Shown: positions 52,913 to 62,906 of the stretch, piece by piece
Layout of the letters: each line of letters opens with the position of its first letter
Position numbering within the stretch: the first letter of the stretch is position 1
NCBI RefSeq assembly: GCF_006384975.1
Contig: NZ_CP021645.1
Coordinates: 3,810,001 to 3,874,000 of the forward strand
DNA: 64,000 bases
Reading direction: 5' to 3'
Origin: Pseudomonas oryzihabitans
GTDB taxonomy: Bacteria > Pseudomonadota > Gammaproteobacteria > Pseudomonadales > Pseudomonadaceae
Translations under genes and position numbers: made by a program
The notes under the pieces: generated by a model
The model's database searches: none
Told to the model about the DNA's origin: nothing
Seen by the model: the letters and a program-made list of their open reading frames with translations, nothing else

Positions 52913-53884
52913 ATGCATCTCAAAGGCCCGCTGACCGCGGTGGCGCTCGTCCTGGCGCTGGGTGGCACGACCGCTCGGGCGGCGGACGTCGACCCGGCCA
53001 TTCCCCAGTACCAGAAGGTGAGCGGGATCTCCGGCAACCTGTCGAGCGTGGGCTCCGATACCTTGGCCAACCTGGTCACCCTGTGGGCCGAGAGCTTCAA
53101 GCGCGAATACCCCAATATCAACATCCAGATCCAGGCGGCCGGCTCGTCCACGGCACCGCCCGCGCTCACCGAGGGCACCGCCAGCATCGGCCCCATGAGC
53201 CGCAAGATGAAGGATGCCGAGGTGCAGGCCTTCGAGCAGCGCTTCGGCTATCGCCCCACGGCGGTGCCGGTGGCCATCGACGCCCTGGCGATCTTCGTGA
53301 ACAAGGACAACCCCATCCAGCACCTCACCCTGGAGCAGGTCGATGCGCTGTTCTCCAGCACCCGCCTCTGCGGTGGTCCGCGTGAACTCAAGACCTGGGG
53401 CGACCTGGGCCTGACCGGCGACTGGGCCAAGCGGCCGATCCAGCTGTTCGGCCGCAATTCGGTGTCGGGCACCTATGGCTACTTCAAGGAGGCGGCGCTG
53501 TGCCACGGCGATTTCCGCGCCAACGTCAACGAGCAGCCCGGCTCGGCCTCGGTGGTCCAGGCCATCAGCCAGTCGCTGGGTGGCATCGGTTATTCCGGCA
53601 TCGGCTACCAGACCGCCAGTGTCCATACCGTGGCCCTGGCCAAGCCGGGCACCACCGACTATGTCGCCGACAACCAGGAGAACACCCTGTCCGGTCGCTA
53701 CCCCCTGGCGCGCTATCTCTATGTCTATGTGAACAAGGCACCCAATCGTCCGCTCAATCCGCTGGAAGGTGAATTCCTGCGGCTGATCCTGTCCCGCACC
53801 GGCCAGGAAGCGGTGATCAAGGATGGCTACCTGCCGCTGCCGGCGCCGGTGGCGCAGCAGGCGCTCAAGAGCCTCGGCTACTGA
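52913..53884 (+). CDS. pstS: Phosphate ABC transporter substrate-binding protein PstS
   Basis: 323 residues. Signal peptide to ARA (residue 23). The phosphate-binding loops are visible: [47 protein letters not shown] and [18 protein letters not shown], with the long-type PstS insertion. GAGGA ribosome binding site. The periplasmic protein delivers phosphate to PstCA. A GC-rich hairpin (GCGCGC...CGCCCG-TTC-CGGGCG...GCGCGC, about 53888-53922) follows the stop and may damp read-through into pstC. Confidence 0.93.
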   Translation: MHLKGPLTAVALVLALGGTTARAADVDPAIPQYQKVSGISGNLSSVGSDTLANLVTLWAESFKREYPNINIQIQAAGSSTAPPALTEGTASIGPMSRKMKDAEVQAFEQRFGYRPTAVPVAIDALAIFVNKDNPIQHLTLEQVDALFSSTRLCGGPRELKTWGDLGLTGDWAKRPIQLFGRNSVSGTYGYFKEAALCHGDFRANVNEQPGSASVVQAISQSLGGIGYSGIGYQTASVHTVALAKPGTTDYVADNQENTLSGRYPLARYLYVYVNKAPNRPLNPLEGEFLRLILSRTGQEAVIKDGYLPLPAPVAQQALKSLGY

Positions 53885-53926
53885 TCGGCGCGCGTCCGCC
53901 GCCCGTTCCGGGCGTGGCGCGCACGG

Positions 53927-53955
53927 CTGTCCATTCGCTGTAACCTTTCTGTCAT
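53927..53955 (+). promoter_or_regulatory. Triple-half-site Pho box upstream of pstC
   Basis: CTGTCCA-TTCG-CTGTAAC-CTTT-CTGTCAT: three heptamer half-sites at an exact 11-bp period, ending 23 bases before the pstC ATG. The last two form a near-consensus PhoB dimer site. This suggests that pstCAB-phoU has its own PhoB-driven promoter independent of pstS. Confidence 0.75.
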
Positions 53956-53978
53956 AAGACGTGATTAGGCTCTGCGCC

Positions 53979-56264
53979 ATGAAATCCCCGGTACCCCCGT
54001 CCATGCCCGACCCTCGCGGCCCCGCCCGGCTGGACTTCAACACGCCTGCATTGCGCCGGCGGCGCCGGTGGCGGGCCCTGCAGGATCGGCTCTTGCGCGG
54101 CTCCGTGCTGGTGGGCGGGCTCGCCGTCCTGGCCACCATCACCCTGATCTTCTTCTACCTGGCCTATGTGGTGCTGCCGCTGCTACGGGGCGCCAGCCTG
54201 GAAAGCCAGCCGCTGCCGCAGCCGGATTGGCTGGCCAGCGCCGGGGCGCCCTTGCTGCTGGGGCTCGACGAGCAGAATCGCATCGCCCTGCACCTGGCCG
54301 ACAGCGGCCAGGCGACCTTCTTCACCCTGGCCGACGGCCAACCCGTGTTGCGTGAGCAACTGCCCTTGCCGCCTGGGGTATCGATCACCAGCCAGGCCCA
54401 GGACGCTCCGCGCAGCCTGATCGCCCTGGGCCTGTCCGATGGCCGCGTGCTGGTGGCGCACAAGCGCTATGTGTCCAGCTATCCCGAGGGCAGCCGGGTG
54501 ATCACGCCCGAACTCGATTTTCCCTATGGCCGCGAACCCCTCGACCTGGGTGCCCCCGCGATCGCCCTGGACCGGGTAGCCATCGCCGGCACCGATGACC
54601 TGCTGGTGCTGGCGGGCGCCCAGGGCAAGCGGGTGACGGCCCTGCGCCTGGCGCGTCCCACCGCGCCACTGGGCGGTGGCGCGGCTTCCAAGGTGCGCAT
54701 CGTCACCGCGCTCGCGCCGCTCAACGCCGCGGTCAAGGCGCTCTACCTCGATCCCCGTGGCCAGTGGCTCTACGTCCTCAATGGCCGTGCCCAGGCGGAT
54801 GTCTTCAACCTGCACGACGGCAGCCTCAACGGGCACTACAAGTTGCTCGACACCGCCGACGACGAAGTCACCGCCAGCGCCCAGTTGCTCGGTGGCGTGT
54901 CCCTGCTGGTGGGCAGCGCCAAGGGCGGCATCGCCCAGTGGTTCCTGGTCCGCGGCCAGGATGGCGAGCCCGTGCTGAGGCACATCCGCAGCTTCCAGCT
55001 CGGCACTGCGCCCATCGTGCAGATCGTCCCCGAGCAGCGCCGCAAGGGCTTCCTGGCGCTGGACAGCCAAGGTTGGCTCGGCGTCTTTCACAGCACCGCG
55101 GGGCGCACCCTGTTGCGCGAGCGGATCGCCCCCGCCGCCGGCGTACTGGCCCTGTCGCCGCGGGCCGATCGCCTGCTGCTGGAGCAGGGTGGGCAGTTGC
55201 AGGGTTTCATCCTGACCAATCCGCACCCGGAGATCTCCTGGTCGGCGCTGTGGGACAAGGTCTGGTACGAAAACTACGAGGCACCGGCGCGGGTCTGGCA
55301 ATCCAGCGCGACGACCACCGATTTCGAACCCAAGCTGAGCCTGGCCCCACTGACCTTCGGCACCCTCAAGGCGGCCTTCTACGCCATGCTGTTCGCCGCG
55401 CCCCTGGCCGTGGCCGCGGCCATCTATACCGCCTACTTCATGGCGCCGCGCATGAGGCGCACGGTCAAGCCGGTGATCGAGCTGATGGAAGCGCTGCCCA
55501 CGGTGATCCTCGGCTTCTTCGCCGGCCTGTTCCTGGCGCCCTTCGTGGAAAACCACCTGCCAGGTCTGTTCAGCCTGTTGCTGCTCTTGCCGCTGGCCAT
55601 CCTGGCGGCGGGCTTCGGCTGGGCGCGCCTGCCCCTGGCCTGGCGCGAGCGGGTGCCGGAGGGCTGGGAAAGCCTGCTCCTGCTACCGGTGATCCTGCTG
55701 ACCAGCGCCCTGGCCCTCAGCCTCAGCCCCTGGCTGGAGAGCCTGCTGTTCGCCGGCGACCTGCGTCTCTGGCTGAACCAGGAACTGGGCATCGCCTACG
55801 ACCAGCGCAATGCCCTGATCGTCGGCATGGCCATGGGCTTCGCCGTCATCCCCAACATCTTCTCCATCGCCGAGGACGCCCTCTACAGCGTGCCGCGCAG
55901 CCTGACTCTGGGTTCGCTGGCGCTCGGCGCCACGCCCTGGCAGACGCTGACGCGGGTGGTGCTGCTCACCGCCAGCCCCGGCATCTTCTCGGCGCTGATG
56001 ATCGGCCTGGGGCGTGCCGTGGGCGAAACCATGATCGTGCTCATGGCCACCGGCAACACCCCGATCATGGACGCCAACCTGTTCGAGGGCATGCGCACCC
56101 TGGCGGCCAACATCGCCGTGGAAATGCCCGAGTCCGAGGTGGGCAGCACCCATTACCGGTTGCTGTTCCTGGCCGCCCTGGTGCTGCTCAGCTTCACCTT
56201 CCTGATGAACACCCTGGCCGAGCTGATCCGCCAGCGGCTGAGGAAAAAGTATGCGGCGCTCTGA
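53979..56264 (+). CDS. pstC: Phosphate ABC transporter permease PstC (extended form)
   Basis: 761 residues, more than twice E. coli PstC (319). The first helix lies at about 48-70 (VLATITLIFFYLAYVVLPLL). A large periplasmic insert of about 390 residues with beta-propeller-like strands (WLYVLNGRAQADVFNL, GFLALDSQGWLGVFHS) follows, then the conserved permease domain with ALPTVILGFFAGLFLAPF and the EAA-type loop LGATPWQTLTRVVLLTASPGI. Pseudomonads carry this enlarged type. The start at 53979 is preferred over GTG 53961, which overlaps the Pho box region. Confidence 0.92.
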   Translation: MKSPVPPSMPDPRGPARLDFNTPALRRRRRWRALQDRLLRGSVLVGGLAVLATITLIFFYLAYVVLPLLRGASLESQPLPQPDWLASAGAPLLLGLDEQNRIALHLADSGQATFFTLADGQPVLREQLPLPPGVSITSQAQDAPRSLIALGLSDGRVLVAHKRYVSSYPEGSRVITPELDFPYGREPLDLGAPAIALDRVAIAGTDDLLVLAGAQGKRVTALRLARPTAPLGGGAASKVRIVTALAPLNAAVKALYLDPRGQWLYVLNGRAQADVFNLHDGSLNGHYKLLDTADDEVTASAQLLGGVSLLVGSAKGGIAQWFLVRGQDGEPVLRHIRSFQLGTAPIVQIVPEQRRKGFLALDSQGWLGVFHSTAGRTLLRERIAPAAGVLALSPRADRLLLEQGGQLQGFILTNPHPEISWSALWDKVWYENYEAPARVWQSSATTTDFEPKLSLAPLTFGTLKAAFYAMLFAAPLAVAAAIYTAYFMAPRMRRTVKPVIELMEALPTVILGFFAGLFLAPFVENHLPGLFSLLLLLPLAILAAGFGWARLPLAWRERVPEGWESLLLLPVILLTSALALSLSPWLESLLFAGDLRLWLNQELGIAYDQRNALIVGMAMGFAVIPNIFSIAEDALYSVPRSLTLGSLALGATPWQTLTRVVLLTASPGIFSALMIGLGRAVGETMIVLMATGNTPIMDANLFEGMRTLAANIAVEMPESEVGSTHYRLLFLAALVLLSFTFLMNTLAELIRQRLRKKYAAL

Positions 56265-57963
56265 GGTGCGGGCACCGCAAGGGCAGGGCGCCGCCAAGCG
56301 GCGCTCCCTGGGCCGCTGGCTACAGGGCGGCGCGCCCGGCATCTGGCTCAGCGCCGGCGCCGTGACCCTGGCCGTGCTCATGACCCTGGGGCTGATCGGC
56401 ATCATCGCCGTGCGTGGCCTGGCGTACTTCTGGCCGGCCGAGGTGGTGCAGGCGCGCTATGCCCCGCCGGGCCTGCCGGAGCGGCTGGTGCTGGGTGAGG
56501 TGGTGCAAACCGAAACGGTACCCGTGGAGCGGCTGCGCAGCGCCGGGCTGCCGCTGCCGACGAGCGCTGGCGAGACCCTGACCCGCGAACTGTTCAAGGT
56601 GGGCAACCGCGACCTCTCTGGCAGCGACTTCGTCTGGCTGATCGGCAACTGGCTGCAGGATCGCCGTACCCCGGCCGAGGTACTGGTGCTGGAGCGCCGT
56701 GGCTGGGGCAACTTCTACGGCTATGTCGTGGCGGTGCGCGAAGACGGACGGCAGATCGCCACCGGCGCTGCGGCCTTGCCCGAACTCCAGCGCCGGCTGC
56801 AACGCACCCAGGCCCTGAGCGAGCGCCTGGAACGGCTGGAAAAGCACGACATCGGCAGCGTCAACCATGCCCTGGAGCGCCTGCGCCTGGAGGGCCGCGC
56901 CCTGCAACTGGACGGCCACCTCGATGCCGCCGCCCAGGCCGATCTCGCCAGCCGCCGCGCCGAGCTGGAGGCACGCTACGGCGAGCTGGAAGAGCAACTC
57001 GCCAGCCTGCGCCAGGAGCGCCGCCGCGACAGCGTGGTGGTGCGCGACGTCGAGGGTCGCACCCTGGAGCTGAATCTGGATCGCGTCGTACGCGCCTATC
57101 AGCCCAACGCCATGGGCCTGGGCGCCAAGCTCGGCTTCTATGGCACCAAGCTGTGGGAATTCCTCAGCGCCGATCCGCGCGAGGCCAACACCGAGGGCGG
57201 CGTCTTCCCGGCCATCTTCGGCACCGTGATGATGACCCTGCTGATGGCGGTGATCGTCACCCCCTTCGGCGTTATCGCCGCCATCTACCTGCGTGAATAT
57301 GCCCGGCAAGGCCTGTTGACCCGCATCATCCGCATCGCGGTCAACAACCTCGCCGGGGTGCCGGCCATCGTCTACGGCGTCTTCGGCCTCGGTTTCTTCG
57401 TCTATGTGCTGGGCGGCTCCCTGGACCAGCTGTTCTTCCGCGCCAGTCTGCCCACGCCCACCTTCGGCACCCCGGGCCTGCTGTGGGCCTCGCTGACCCT
57501 GGCGATCCTCGCCATGCCGGTGGTGATCGTCGCCACCGAAGAAGGGTTGGCGCGGATTCCCCGGAGCATTCGCGAGGGCTCCCTGGCACTGGGCGCGACC
57601 CAGGCCGAGACCCTGTGGAAGGTGGTACTGCCGCTGGCCAGCCCGGCGATGCTGACCGGGCTGATCCTCGCCGTGGCCCGCGCCGCGGGCGAGGTGGCGC
57701 CGCTGATGCTGGTGGGGGTGGTCAAGCTGGCGCCGGCGCTGCCGTTGGACGGTAACTATCCCTATCTGCACCTGGAGCAGAAGATCATGCACCTGGGCTT
57801 CCACATCTACGACGTCGGCTTCCAGAGTCCCAATGTGGAAGCCGCCCGCCCGCTGGTCTACGCCACCGCGCTGCTGCTGGTGCTGGTGATCGCCGGGCTG
57901 AACCTGTCCGCCGTGTTCCTGCGCAACCGGCTGCGCGAAAAGTATCGGCTGCTGGAAGACTAG
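56251..57963 (+). CDS. pstA: Phosphate ABC transporter permease PstA (extended form)
   Basis: 570 residues (E. coli 296). It overlaps pstC by 14 bp. The first helix (about 30-54) is followed by a periplasmic insert of about 250 residues that includes a coiled coil ([36 protein letters not shown]). The permease domain from about 325 has [19 protein letters not shown] and the EAA loop [21 protein letters not shown]. It pairs with PstC and PstB in the inner membrane. Confidence 0.92.
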   Translation: MRRSEVRAPQGQGAAKRRSLGRWLQGGAPGIWLSAGAVTLAVLMTLGLIGIIAVRGLAYFWPAEVVQARYAPPGLPERLVLGEVVQTETVPVERLRSAGLPLPTSAGETLTRELFKVGNRDLSGSDFVWLIGNWLQDRRTPAEVLVLERRGWGNFYGYVVAVREDGRQIATGAAALPELQRRLQRTQALSERLERLEKHDIGSVNHALERLRLEGRALQLDGHLDAAAQADLASRRAELEARYGELEEQLASLRQERRRDSVVVRDVEGRTLELNLDRVVRAYQPNAMGLGAKLGFYGTKLWEFLSADPREANTEGGVFPAIFGTVMMTLLMAVIVTPFGVIAAIYLREYARQGLLTRIIRIAVNNLAGVPAIVYGVFGLGFFVYVLGGSLDQLFFRASLPTPTFGTPGLLWASLTLAILAMPVVIVATEEGLARIPRSIREGSLALGATQAETLWKVVLPLASPAMLTGLILAVARAAGEVAPLMLVGVVKLAPALPLDGNYPYLHLEQKIMHLGFHIYDVGFQSPNVEAARPLVYATALLLVLVIAGLNLSAVFLRNRLREKYRLLED

Positions 57964-57985
57964 CGCCCGCGGCCGAGGAGAACCC

Positions 57986-58813
57986 ATGCCTTCCGATTCC
58001 TCCATCTTCAGAACCGCCGCCGCCTACGCGGCCAGTGCCACGCCCGCGGCGAGCGAAGGTGGCGTGGCGCTGTCGGTGCCGCGGCTCAATCTGTTCTACG
58101 GCAAGAAGCAGGTCTTGCAGGACATCGCCCTGGAGATCCCGCGCCAGCGGGTCACCGCCTTCATCGGCCCCAGCGGCTGTGGCAAGTCGACCCTGCTGCG
58201 TTGCTTCAACCGCCTGAACGACCTCGTGGAAGACTGCCGCATCGAGGGCGAGATCCTGCTCGATGGCCAGAACATCTATGCGCGCGGCACCGAGATCGCC
58301 GAATTGCGGCGACGGGTGGGCATGGTGTTCCAGAAGCCCAACCCCTTTCCCAAGAGCATCTACGAGAACGTGGTCTACGGCCTGCGCATCCAGGGCATCA
58401 AGCAGAAGCGGGTGCTCGACGAGGCGGTGGAATGGGCGCTGCAAGCCGCGGCGCTGTGGGACGAGGTCAAGGACCGCCTGCACGAATCGGCCCTGGGCCT
58501 CTCCGGTGGCCAGCAGCAGCGCCTGGTGATCGCCCGCACCATCGCCGTGCAGCCCGACGTGCTCTTGCTCGACGAACCCTGCTCGGCGCTGGACCCCATC
58601 TCCACCCTCAAGGTGGAAGAGCTGATCCACGAACTGAAACAGCGCTACACCATCGTTATCGTCACCCACAACATGCAACAGGCGGCGCGGGTCTCCGATT
58701 ACACCGCCTTCATGTACCTGGGCCAACTGGTCGAGCATGGCGATACCGATACCCTCTTCACCAACCCGGCGAAGCGGCAGACCGAAGACTACATCACCGG
58801 CCGTTACGGCTAG
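57986..58813 (+). CDS. pstB: Phosphate ABC transporter ATPase PstB
   Basis: 275 residues. Walker [14 protein letters not shown]-loop [18 protein letters not shown], signature [16 protein letters not shown], Walker [13 protein letters not shown], and H-loop [18 protein letters not shown]. It powers phosphate import and, with PhoU, signals phosphate sufficiency to PhoR. It lies 22 bases after pstA in the same operon. Confidence 0.95.
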   Translation: MPSDSSIFRTAAAYAASATPAASEGGVALSVPRLNLFYGKKQVLQDIALEIPRQRVTAFIGPSGCGKSTLLRCFNRLNDLVEDCRIEGEILLDGQNIYARGTEIAELRRRVGMVFQKPNPFPKSIYENVVYGLRIQGIKQKRVLDEAVEWALQAAALWDEVKDRLHESALGLSGGQQQRLVIARTIAVQPDVLLLDEPCSALDPISTLKVEELIHELKQRYTIVIVTHNMQQAARVSDYTAFMYLGQLVEHGDTDTLFTNPAKRQTEDYITGRYG

Positions 58814-58871
58814 CTCCAGGCAGGCCGGTGCCCCACCCGGCGACTCGATCCTCTCAGGCAGGACTGACAGC

Positions 58872-59597
58872 ATGATCAACAAAGACGGTCACACGCAGCA
58901 CATCTCCCAGCAATACAACGTCGAACTGGAGGAGGTCCGCAGTCACCTGCTGGCCATGGGCGGTCTGGTGGAAAAGCAGGTCAGCGACGCTGTGCGCGCG
59001 GTGATCGACGCCGATGCCGGCCTGGCGCGCCAGGTACGGGCCATCGATGACCAGATCGACATCATGGAGCGCGGCATCGACGAGGAATGCCTGCGCATCC
59101 TCGCCCGGCGCCAGCCGGCGGCGTCCGACCTGCGCCTGATCATCAGCATCTCCAAGTCGGTGATCGATCTCGAGCGCATCGGCGACGAAGCCTCCAAGAT
59201 CGCCCGCCGCGCCATCGAGCTGACCGAGGACGGCGAGGCCCCGCGCGGCTATGTCGAGGTGCGCCACATCGGCGAACAGGTGCGCAAGATGGTCCATCAG
59301 TCCCTGGACGCCTTCGCCCGCTTCGATGCCGAGCTGGCCCTGTCGGTGGCCCAATACGACAAGCTGATCGACCGCGAGTACAAGTCCGCCCTGCGCGAGC
59401 TGGCCACCTACATGATGGAAGACCCGCGCTCCATCTCCCGGGTGCTGAGCATCATCTGGGTCCTGCGCTCCCTGGAGCGGGTCGGCGACCACGCGCGCAA
59501 CATCGCCGAGCTGGTCATCTACCTGGTCCAGGGCACCGATGTCCGCCACCTGGGCCTGAAGCGCATGGCCGAAGAGGTCAATCGGTCGCGCGAATGA
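58872..59597 (+). CDS. phoU: Phosphate signalling regulator PhoU
   Basis: 241 residues, two repeats of a three-helix PhoU bundle. Metal-binding motifs: ERIGDEASKIARRA (about 100-113) and ERVGDHARNIAELV (about 203-216). It connects the Pst transporter to PhoR and restrains the Pho response. The ATG at 58872 is chosen because AGGA lies 9 bases upstream; the longer frame runs into pstB. Confidence 0.95.
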   Translation: MINKDGHTQHISQQYNVELEEVRSHLLAMGGLVEKQVSDAVRAVIDADAGLARQVRAIDDQIDIMERGIDEECLRILARRQPAASDLRLIISISKSVIDLERIGDEASKIARRAIELTEDGEAPRGYVEVRHIGEQVRKMVHQSLDAFARFDAELALSVAQYDKLIDREYKSALRELATYMMEDPRSISRVLSIIWVLRSLERVGDHARNIAELVIYLVQGTDVRHLGLKRMAEEVNRSRE

Positions 59598-59603
59598 TCC
59601 ATC

Positions 59604-59669
59604 CGGTCACTCCCCGGGTGGTGTCCCGGAGCCTCCTGCTATGCTGCAAGACTTGGCATGGAGTGACCG
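59604..59669 (+). promoter_or_regulatory. Inverted repeat covering the ribosome binding site of the phoU-linked regulator gene
   Basis: CGGTCACTCC at 59604-59613 pairs perfectly with GGAGTGACCG at 59660-59669, whose GGAG is the Shine-Dalgarno of the gene starting at 59670. A second stem (CCGGG...CCCGG, 59614-59629) lies inside. A folded transcript would hide the ribosome binding site. Confidence 0.5.
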
Positions 59670-60590
59670 ATGAGCAAGCTGAACGTACTGGTAGTGGACG
59701 ATGCGCCCTTCATCCGCGATTTGATCAAGAAGGGCCTGCGCAACCTGTTTCCCGGGCTGACGGTGGACGAAGCTGCCGATGGCCGGCGCGCCCAGACGCT
59801 GCTCGGCAAGCAGCGCTTCGACCTCATCCTCTGCGACTGGGAAATGCCCGGCATGACCGGTCTGGAACTGCTGAGCTGGTTCCGTGCCCAGCCAGACCAC
59901 CAGGGCGTGCCCTTCATCATGGTGACCAGCCGGGGCGACAAGGAAAACGTCGTCCAGGCCATCCAGGCCGGGGTGTCCGACTACATGGGCAAGCCGTTCT
60001 CCAACGAGCAGCTCGCCGCCAAGGTCAAGAAGGCTCTGCAACGCACCGGCAAGCTGGCCGAATTGCAGGCCAATGCCCAACCGCGCCCGGCGACCGGGTT
60101 CGCCAACGATTCCCTCGGCGCCCTCACCGGTAACCGCAGCGACGTGGTCCAGCCCAGCCCGGCTGCGGCTGCAGCGCCGGCTAGCTCCAGTGCCGGGCTG
60201 CTCACCGGCTCGCTGCCGCCGGCCGCGGCGACCAAGAGCAAGTCCTCCGCCAACTTCGGCCAGGGCCAACTGCGCCTGCCCGACGCCAGCATGGCCTGCC
60301 TGATCAAGGCCATCAGCATCAAGGAGGCGCTGCTGGTGGTGCGCCGGGGCGATCCCTTGCCCCAGGTGCTGGAAACCGCCGTGCTCGACCTGGAGCAGGG
60401 CGACGCGGGCAACGAGGTGGCCCGCCTCAATGGCTATCTGCATTCGCTCACGGCGGTGGAGCCCACCCCGGCCAGCGAATGGCTGCAGGTCAATTTCCGC
60501 TTCATCGACCGCGACCCGGCCAAGCTCGACTACCTGTCGCGGCTGATCGCCAAGGGCACCGCCCAGCGGCACTACGTGCCGGGCGCCTAG
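59670..60590 (+). CDS. CheY-type response regulator with a conserved C-terminal domain, phoU-linked
   Basis: 306 residues. Receiver domain 1-125: LNVLVVDDAPFIRDLIKKGL, phospho-Asp in DLILCDWEMPGMTGLEL (about residue 54), and the KPFS lysine. An Ala/Pro/Ser-rich linker (about 140-200) leads to a C-terminal domain with LPDASMACLIKAISIKEALL and WLQVNFRFIDRDPAKLDYLS, which recalls PilZ-type domains without the RxxxR motif. No DNA-binding domain is visible. A similar gene sits next to phoU in P. aeruginosa. The output is unknown. Confidence 0.85.
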   Translation: MSKLNVLVVDDAPFIRDLIKKGLRNLFPGLTVDEAADGRRAQTLLGKQRFDLILCDWEMPGMTGLELLSWFRAQPDHQGVPFIMVTSRGDKENVVQAIQAGVSDYMGKPFSNEQLAAKVKKALQRTGKLAELQANAQPRPATGFANDSLGALTGNRSDVVQPSPAAAAAPASSSAGLLTGSLPPAAATKSKSSANFGQGQLRLPDASMACLIKAISIKEALLVVRRGDPLPQVLETAVLDLEQGDAGNEVARLNGYLHSLTAVEPTPASEWLQVNFRFIDRDPAKLDYLSRLIAKGTAQRHYVPGA

Positions 60591-60604
60591 GGCAAGGCAC
60601 GGCC

Positions 60605-61567
60605 ATGAGGGGACTGGCACGCCGCCTGCTTGGATCCGCTCCACCGCGGATTTCTGACGCCCTGCCCATGCCCTTCGCTCGTCACCTGCTGGTCCTTGCG
60701 TTCGCCCTGGCGGGTCCCGTCGGGGCGGCGCCCATCTACAAGTACGTCGATGCCAATGGCGTGGTCACCTACACCGACAAAGCGCGCCAGGGCGCCAAGG
60801 TGATGACCTTCAGCGACGATCCCATCGAACGGCTGGACCAGCGGGTCAAGCTGCAGCCGCGGCACTATGCTGGCGGCACGGTGCTGGAGGTACGCAACGA
60901 TAGCTTCCTGCCGGTGACCGTCACCCTGCGGCTCTCCGCCTTGCAGAACGTCAGCGGCGTGGGCGCTGCGCCCATCCGCAAGGTGCTGCCGGCGCGCAGC
61001 CTGACGCGCCTGGCCACCCTGATCGCTCCCGATCCGAGCCGGCCGCAGCGCTATACGCCCCAGCTCACCACCCTGATGGGCAGTGCCACGCCGGTCTTCG
61101 CGTCCGGCTTCGCCTATCCGCTGCCCTGGCTGGGCGGGCCCTTCAGCGTCAGCCAGGGCGCGAACGGCGGCTTCAGCCACAACACGCCCAAGAGCCGCTA
61201 TGCAGTGGACATCGCCATGCCCGAGGGCACGCCCATCGTGGTCTCCCGCAGCGGCCAGGTGGTGGAGGTGGAAAACGACCAGGACGGGCGCGGCAATCAT
61301 CCCTCCGGCAACTTCGTGCGCATCCTCCACGACGACGGCACCATGAGCGTCTACCTGCACCTGCAACGGGGCTCGATCAAGGTCACCGAAGGCCAATGGG
61401 TCCGCACCGGCCAGGCCCTGGCAGCGTCGGGCAACACCGGACGCAGCACCGGTCCGCACCTGCACTTCGTGGTCCAGCGCAATACCGGCGAGGCCGTCGA
61501 ATCCATTCCCTTCCGCTTCGCCCAGGCGGTGGACAGCCTGCCGAACTTCGCCGTCGGCGGCCCCTGA
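60605..61567 (+). CDS. Secreted M23 (LytM) peptidase with N-terminal DUF4124
   Basis: 320 residues from ATG 60605, preceded by AAGG at -8; an ATG at 60668 (MPFARHLLVLAFALAGPVGA) would give a shorter signal peptide and is a fair alternative. DUF4124 follows (IYKYVDANGVVTYTDKARQG). The M23 domain has GGFSHNTPKSRYAVDIAMP with zinc His and Asp, and NTGRSTGPHLHFVVQ with the HxH pair. It probably cuts peptidoglycan crosslinks in the periplasm, or activates an amidase if the site were degenerate, but the catalytic residues are intact. Confidence 0.85.
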   Translation: MRGLARRLLGSAPPRISDALPMPFARHLLVLAFALAGPVGAAPIYKYVDANGVVTYTDKARQGAKVMTFSDDPIERLDQRVKLQPRHYAGGTVLEVRNDSFLPVTVTLRLSALQNVSGVGAAPIRKVLPARSLTRLATLIAPDPSRPQRYTPQLTTLMGSATPVFASGFAYPLPWLGGPFSVSQGANGGFSHNTPKSRYAVDIAMPEGTPIVVSRSGQVVEVENDQDGRGNHPSGNFVRILHDDGTMSVYLHLQRGSIKVTEGQWVRTGQALAASGNTGRSTGPHLHFVVQRNTGEAVESIPFRFAQAVDSLPNFAVGGP

Positions 61568-61739
61568 GAGCCTGTTCAAAGGCTGCTGCGCGTCGGCCAA
61601 ACGGCGTTGAAAAGCCCTTCGGAATGCTCATTTACCATCTGTAAACCCGGGCGCGGGTCCGATCCGCTTCCTCAGGGCTTTTCGTGGGGCCGCCTAGGCC
61701 TTGTTTGGCTCTAGCTCGCGAGCCTTTGAGCAGGCTCTG
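61567..61739. repeat. Long imperfect palindrome, MITE-like intergenic element
   Basis: The ends AGAGCCTGTTCAAAGGCT (61567-61584) and AGCCTTTGAGCAGGCTCT (61721-61738) are inverted with one mismatch. Inner arms also pair (GCCAAACGG...GAAAAGCCC with AGGGCTTTTC...TTGTTTGGC) around a core TTTACCATCTGTAAA. The whole 173-bp unit can fold on itself. I have the impression that this sequence is dispersed in many gammaproteobacterial genomes. Confidence 0.65.
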
Positions 61740-61753
61740 ACCCTTGCCTAGTT

Positions 61754-62557
61754 TCAGCCCTGGGCGTCGAGGTATTCGCTGGGTGACACCCCCAGCACCC
61801 GGCGGAACATCCGGGTGAAAGCCGATGGCGAGGCGTAGCCCAGATCCAGGGCCACCCGCATCACCGGCTCGCCGGCGGCCAGGCGCGGCAGCGCCAGCAT
61901 CAGCCGGGTGTGCTGGCGCCAGGTAGAGAAACTGGTGCCGGTTTCCTTGAGAAACAGCCGGGCCAGGCTGCGCGAGCAGAGGTGCAACTGCTGCGCCCAG
62001 GTCGCCAGGGCCGTGTCGTCGGCGGGGTCGGCATGCAGACTGGTCTGGATGGCGCGCAGCCGACGGTCGGCCAGCGCCGGCAGATGCAGCGCACTCTCGT
62101 CATGGAAGACCAGCTCCGCGAGCATCAGGGCGCGGACATGACTGCCCAGCTCCGCCTCGCCATAGGCGTGGTTACCCCGGCGCAGGCAGCGCAACAACTC
62201 CCGCAACAGCGGCGAGATGAGCACCATGCGAGTGGCCGATTGCGGTGCCGGCAGGCCACGTGGCAGTTCGATCATCACCACCTGCAAGGTGGCTTCGCCG
62301 TTGGCGCGTGCCTGATGCTCGATCCCCGGCGGAATCCAGATCGCCTGCTTGGGTGGCACGAACCAGGCGCCTTCCTGGGTGGTGACCTCCAGCACGCCGT
62401 TGACGGTGTACATCAGGTGCGCCTGAGCGTGGGCATGCGGTGGCCAGACCTGGCCATGGGCGAAGGTATTGAGCACGGACACCAGCGGGGTGGACGCTGA
62501 CGCGGCGGGCGGACCCGCTACCGGGGTGCGGTACCGGTCGATTGTCTGTTCCTGCAT
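61754..62557 (-). CDS. AraC-family transcriptional regulator
   Basis: 267 residues from ATG 62557; longer frames add a basic, non-conserved leader. An N-terminal cupin (PPHAHAQAHLMYTVNGVLEV and WIPPGIEHQAR, residues 40-90) senses an unknown ligand. The C-terminal double HTH includes LATWAQQLHLCSRSLARLFL and MRVALDLGYASPSAFTRMFRR. The type with PPKQAIWIPPGIEH resembles NimR-like regulators, which usually control an adjacent efflux gene; none is seen in the window. Confidence 0.88.
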   Translation of the reverse strand: MQEQTIDRYRTPVAGPPAASASTPLVSVLNTFAHGQVWPPHAHAQAHLMYTVNGVLEVTTQEGAWFVPPKQAIWIPPGIEHQARANGEATLQVVMIELPRGLPAPQSATRMVLISPLLRELLRCLRRGNHAYGEAELGSHVRALMLAELVFHDESALHLPALADRRLRAIQTSLHADPADDTALATWAQQLHLCSRSLARLFLKETGTSFSTWRQHTRLMLALPRLAAGEPVMRVALDLGYASPSAFTRMFRRVLGVSPSEYLDAQG

Positions 62558-62906
62558 AACGGCTGTCCGTTTCGGTTGGGCATCGACGAGGCGCAAGGGC
62601 CTAACCTGCAGCACTATGGCCGGAGCATCGTGCGTGCTCGTGAGAACGGCTTCGCGCACGTCGCGGACCTGTCTTTCCCGGGAGTGTCGCATAGAACGTC
62701 TGCCGCTTGGCTGCCAAGCCTGCAGAGCCGGTATCGCATTTGAACTACCGTCCGATCGGTGGCAGCGTGGCACAGGGATTTAGTGCCACGCTTTTTTATT
62801 CGCGACGATGCTTTGCCAGCGGCTTCACAAAGCCGCGCTTTGCTCATCGCCGCCCAGCCGGGGCTTTGTTAGGTTCGGTCCTTGCCCATCATGGTGGCCC
62901 TATGCC

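Noticed and set aside
52646..54142. A 934-residue version of the MHS transporter
   Set aside because: The extension runs antisense through pstS and reads as low-complexity sequence; a good ribosome binding site precedes the ATG at 52645.
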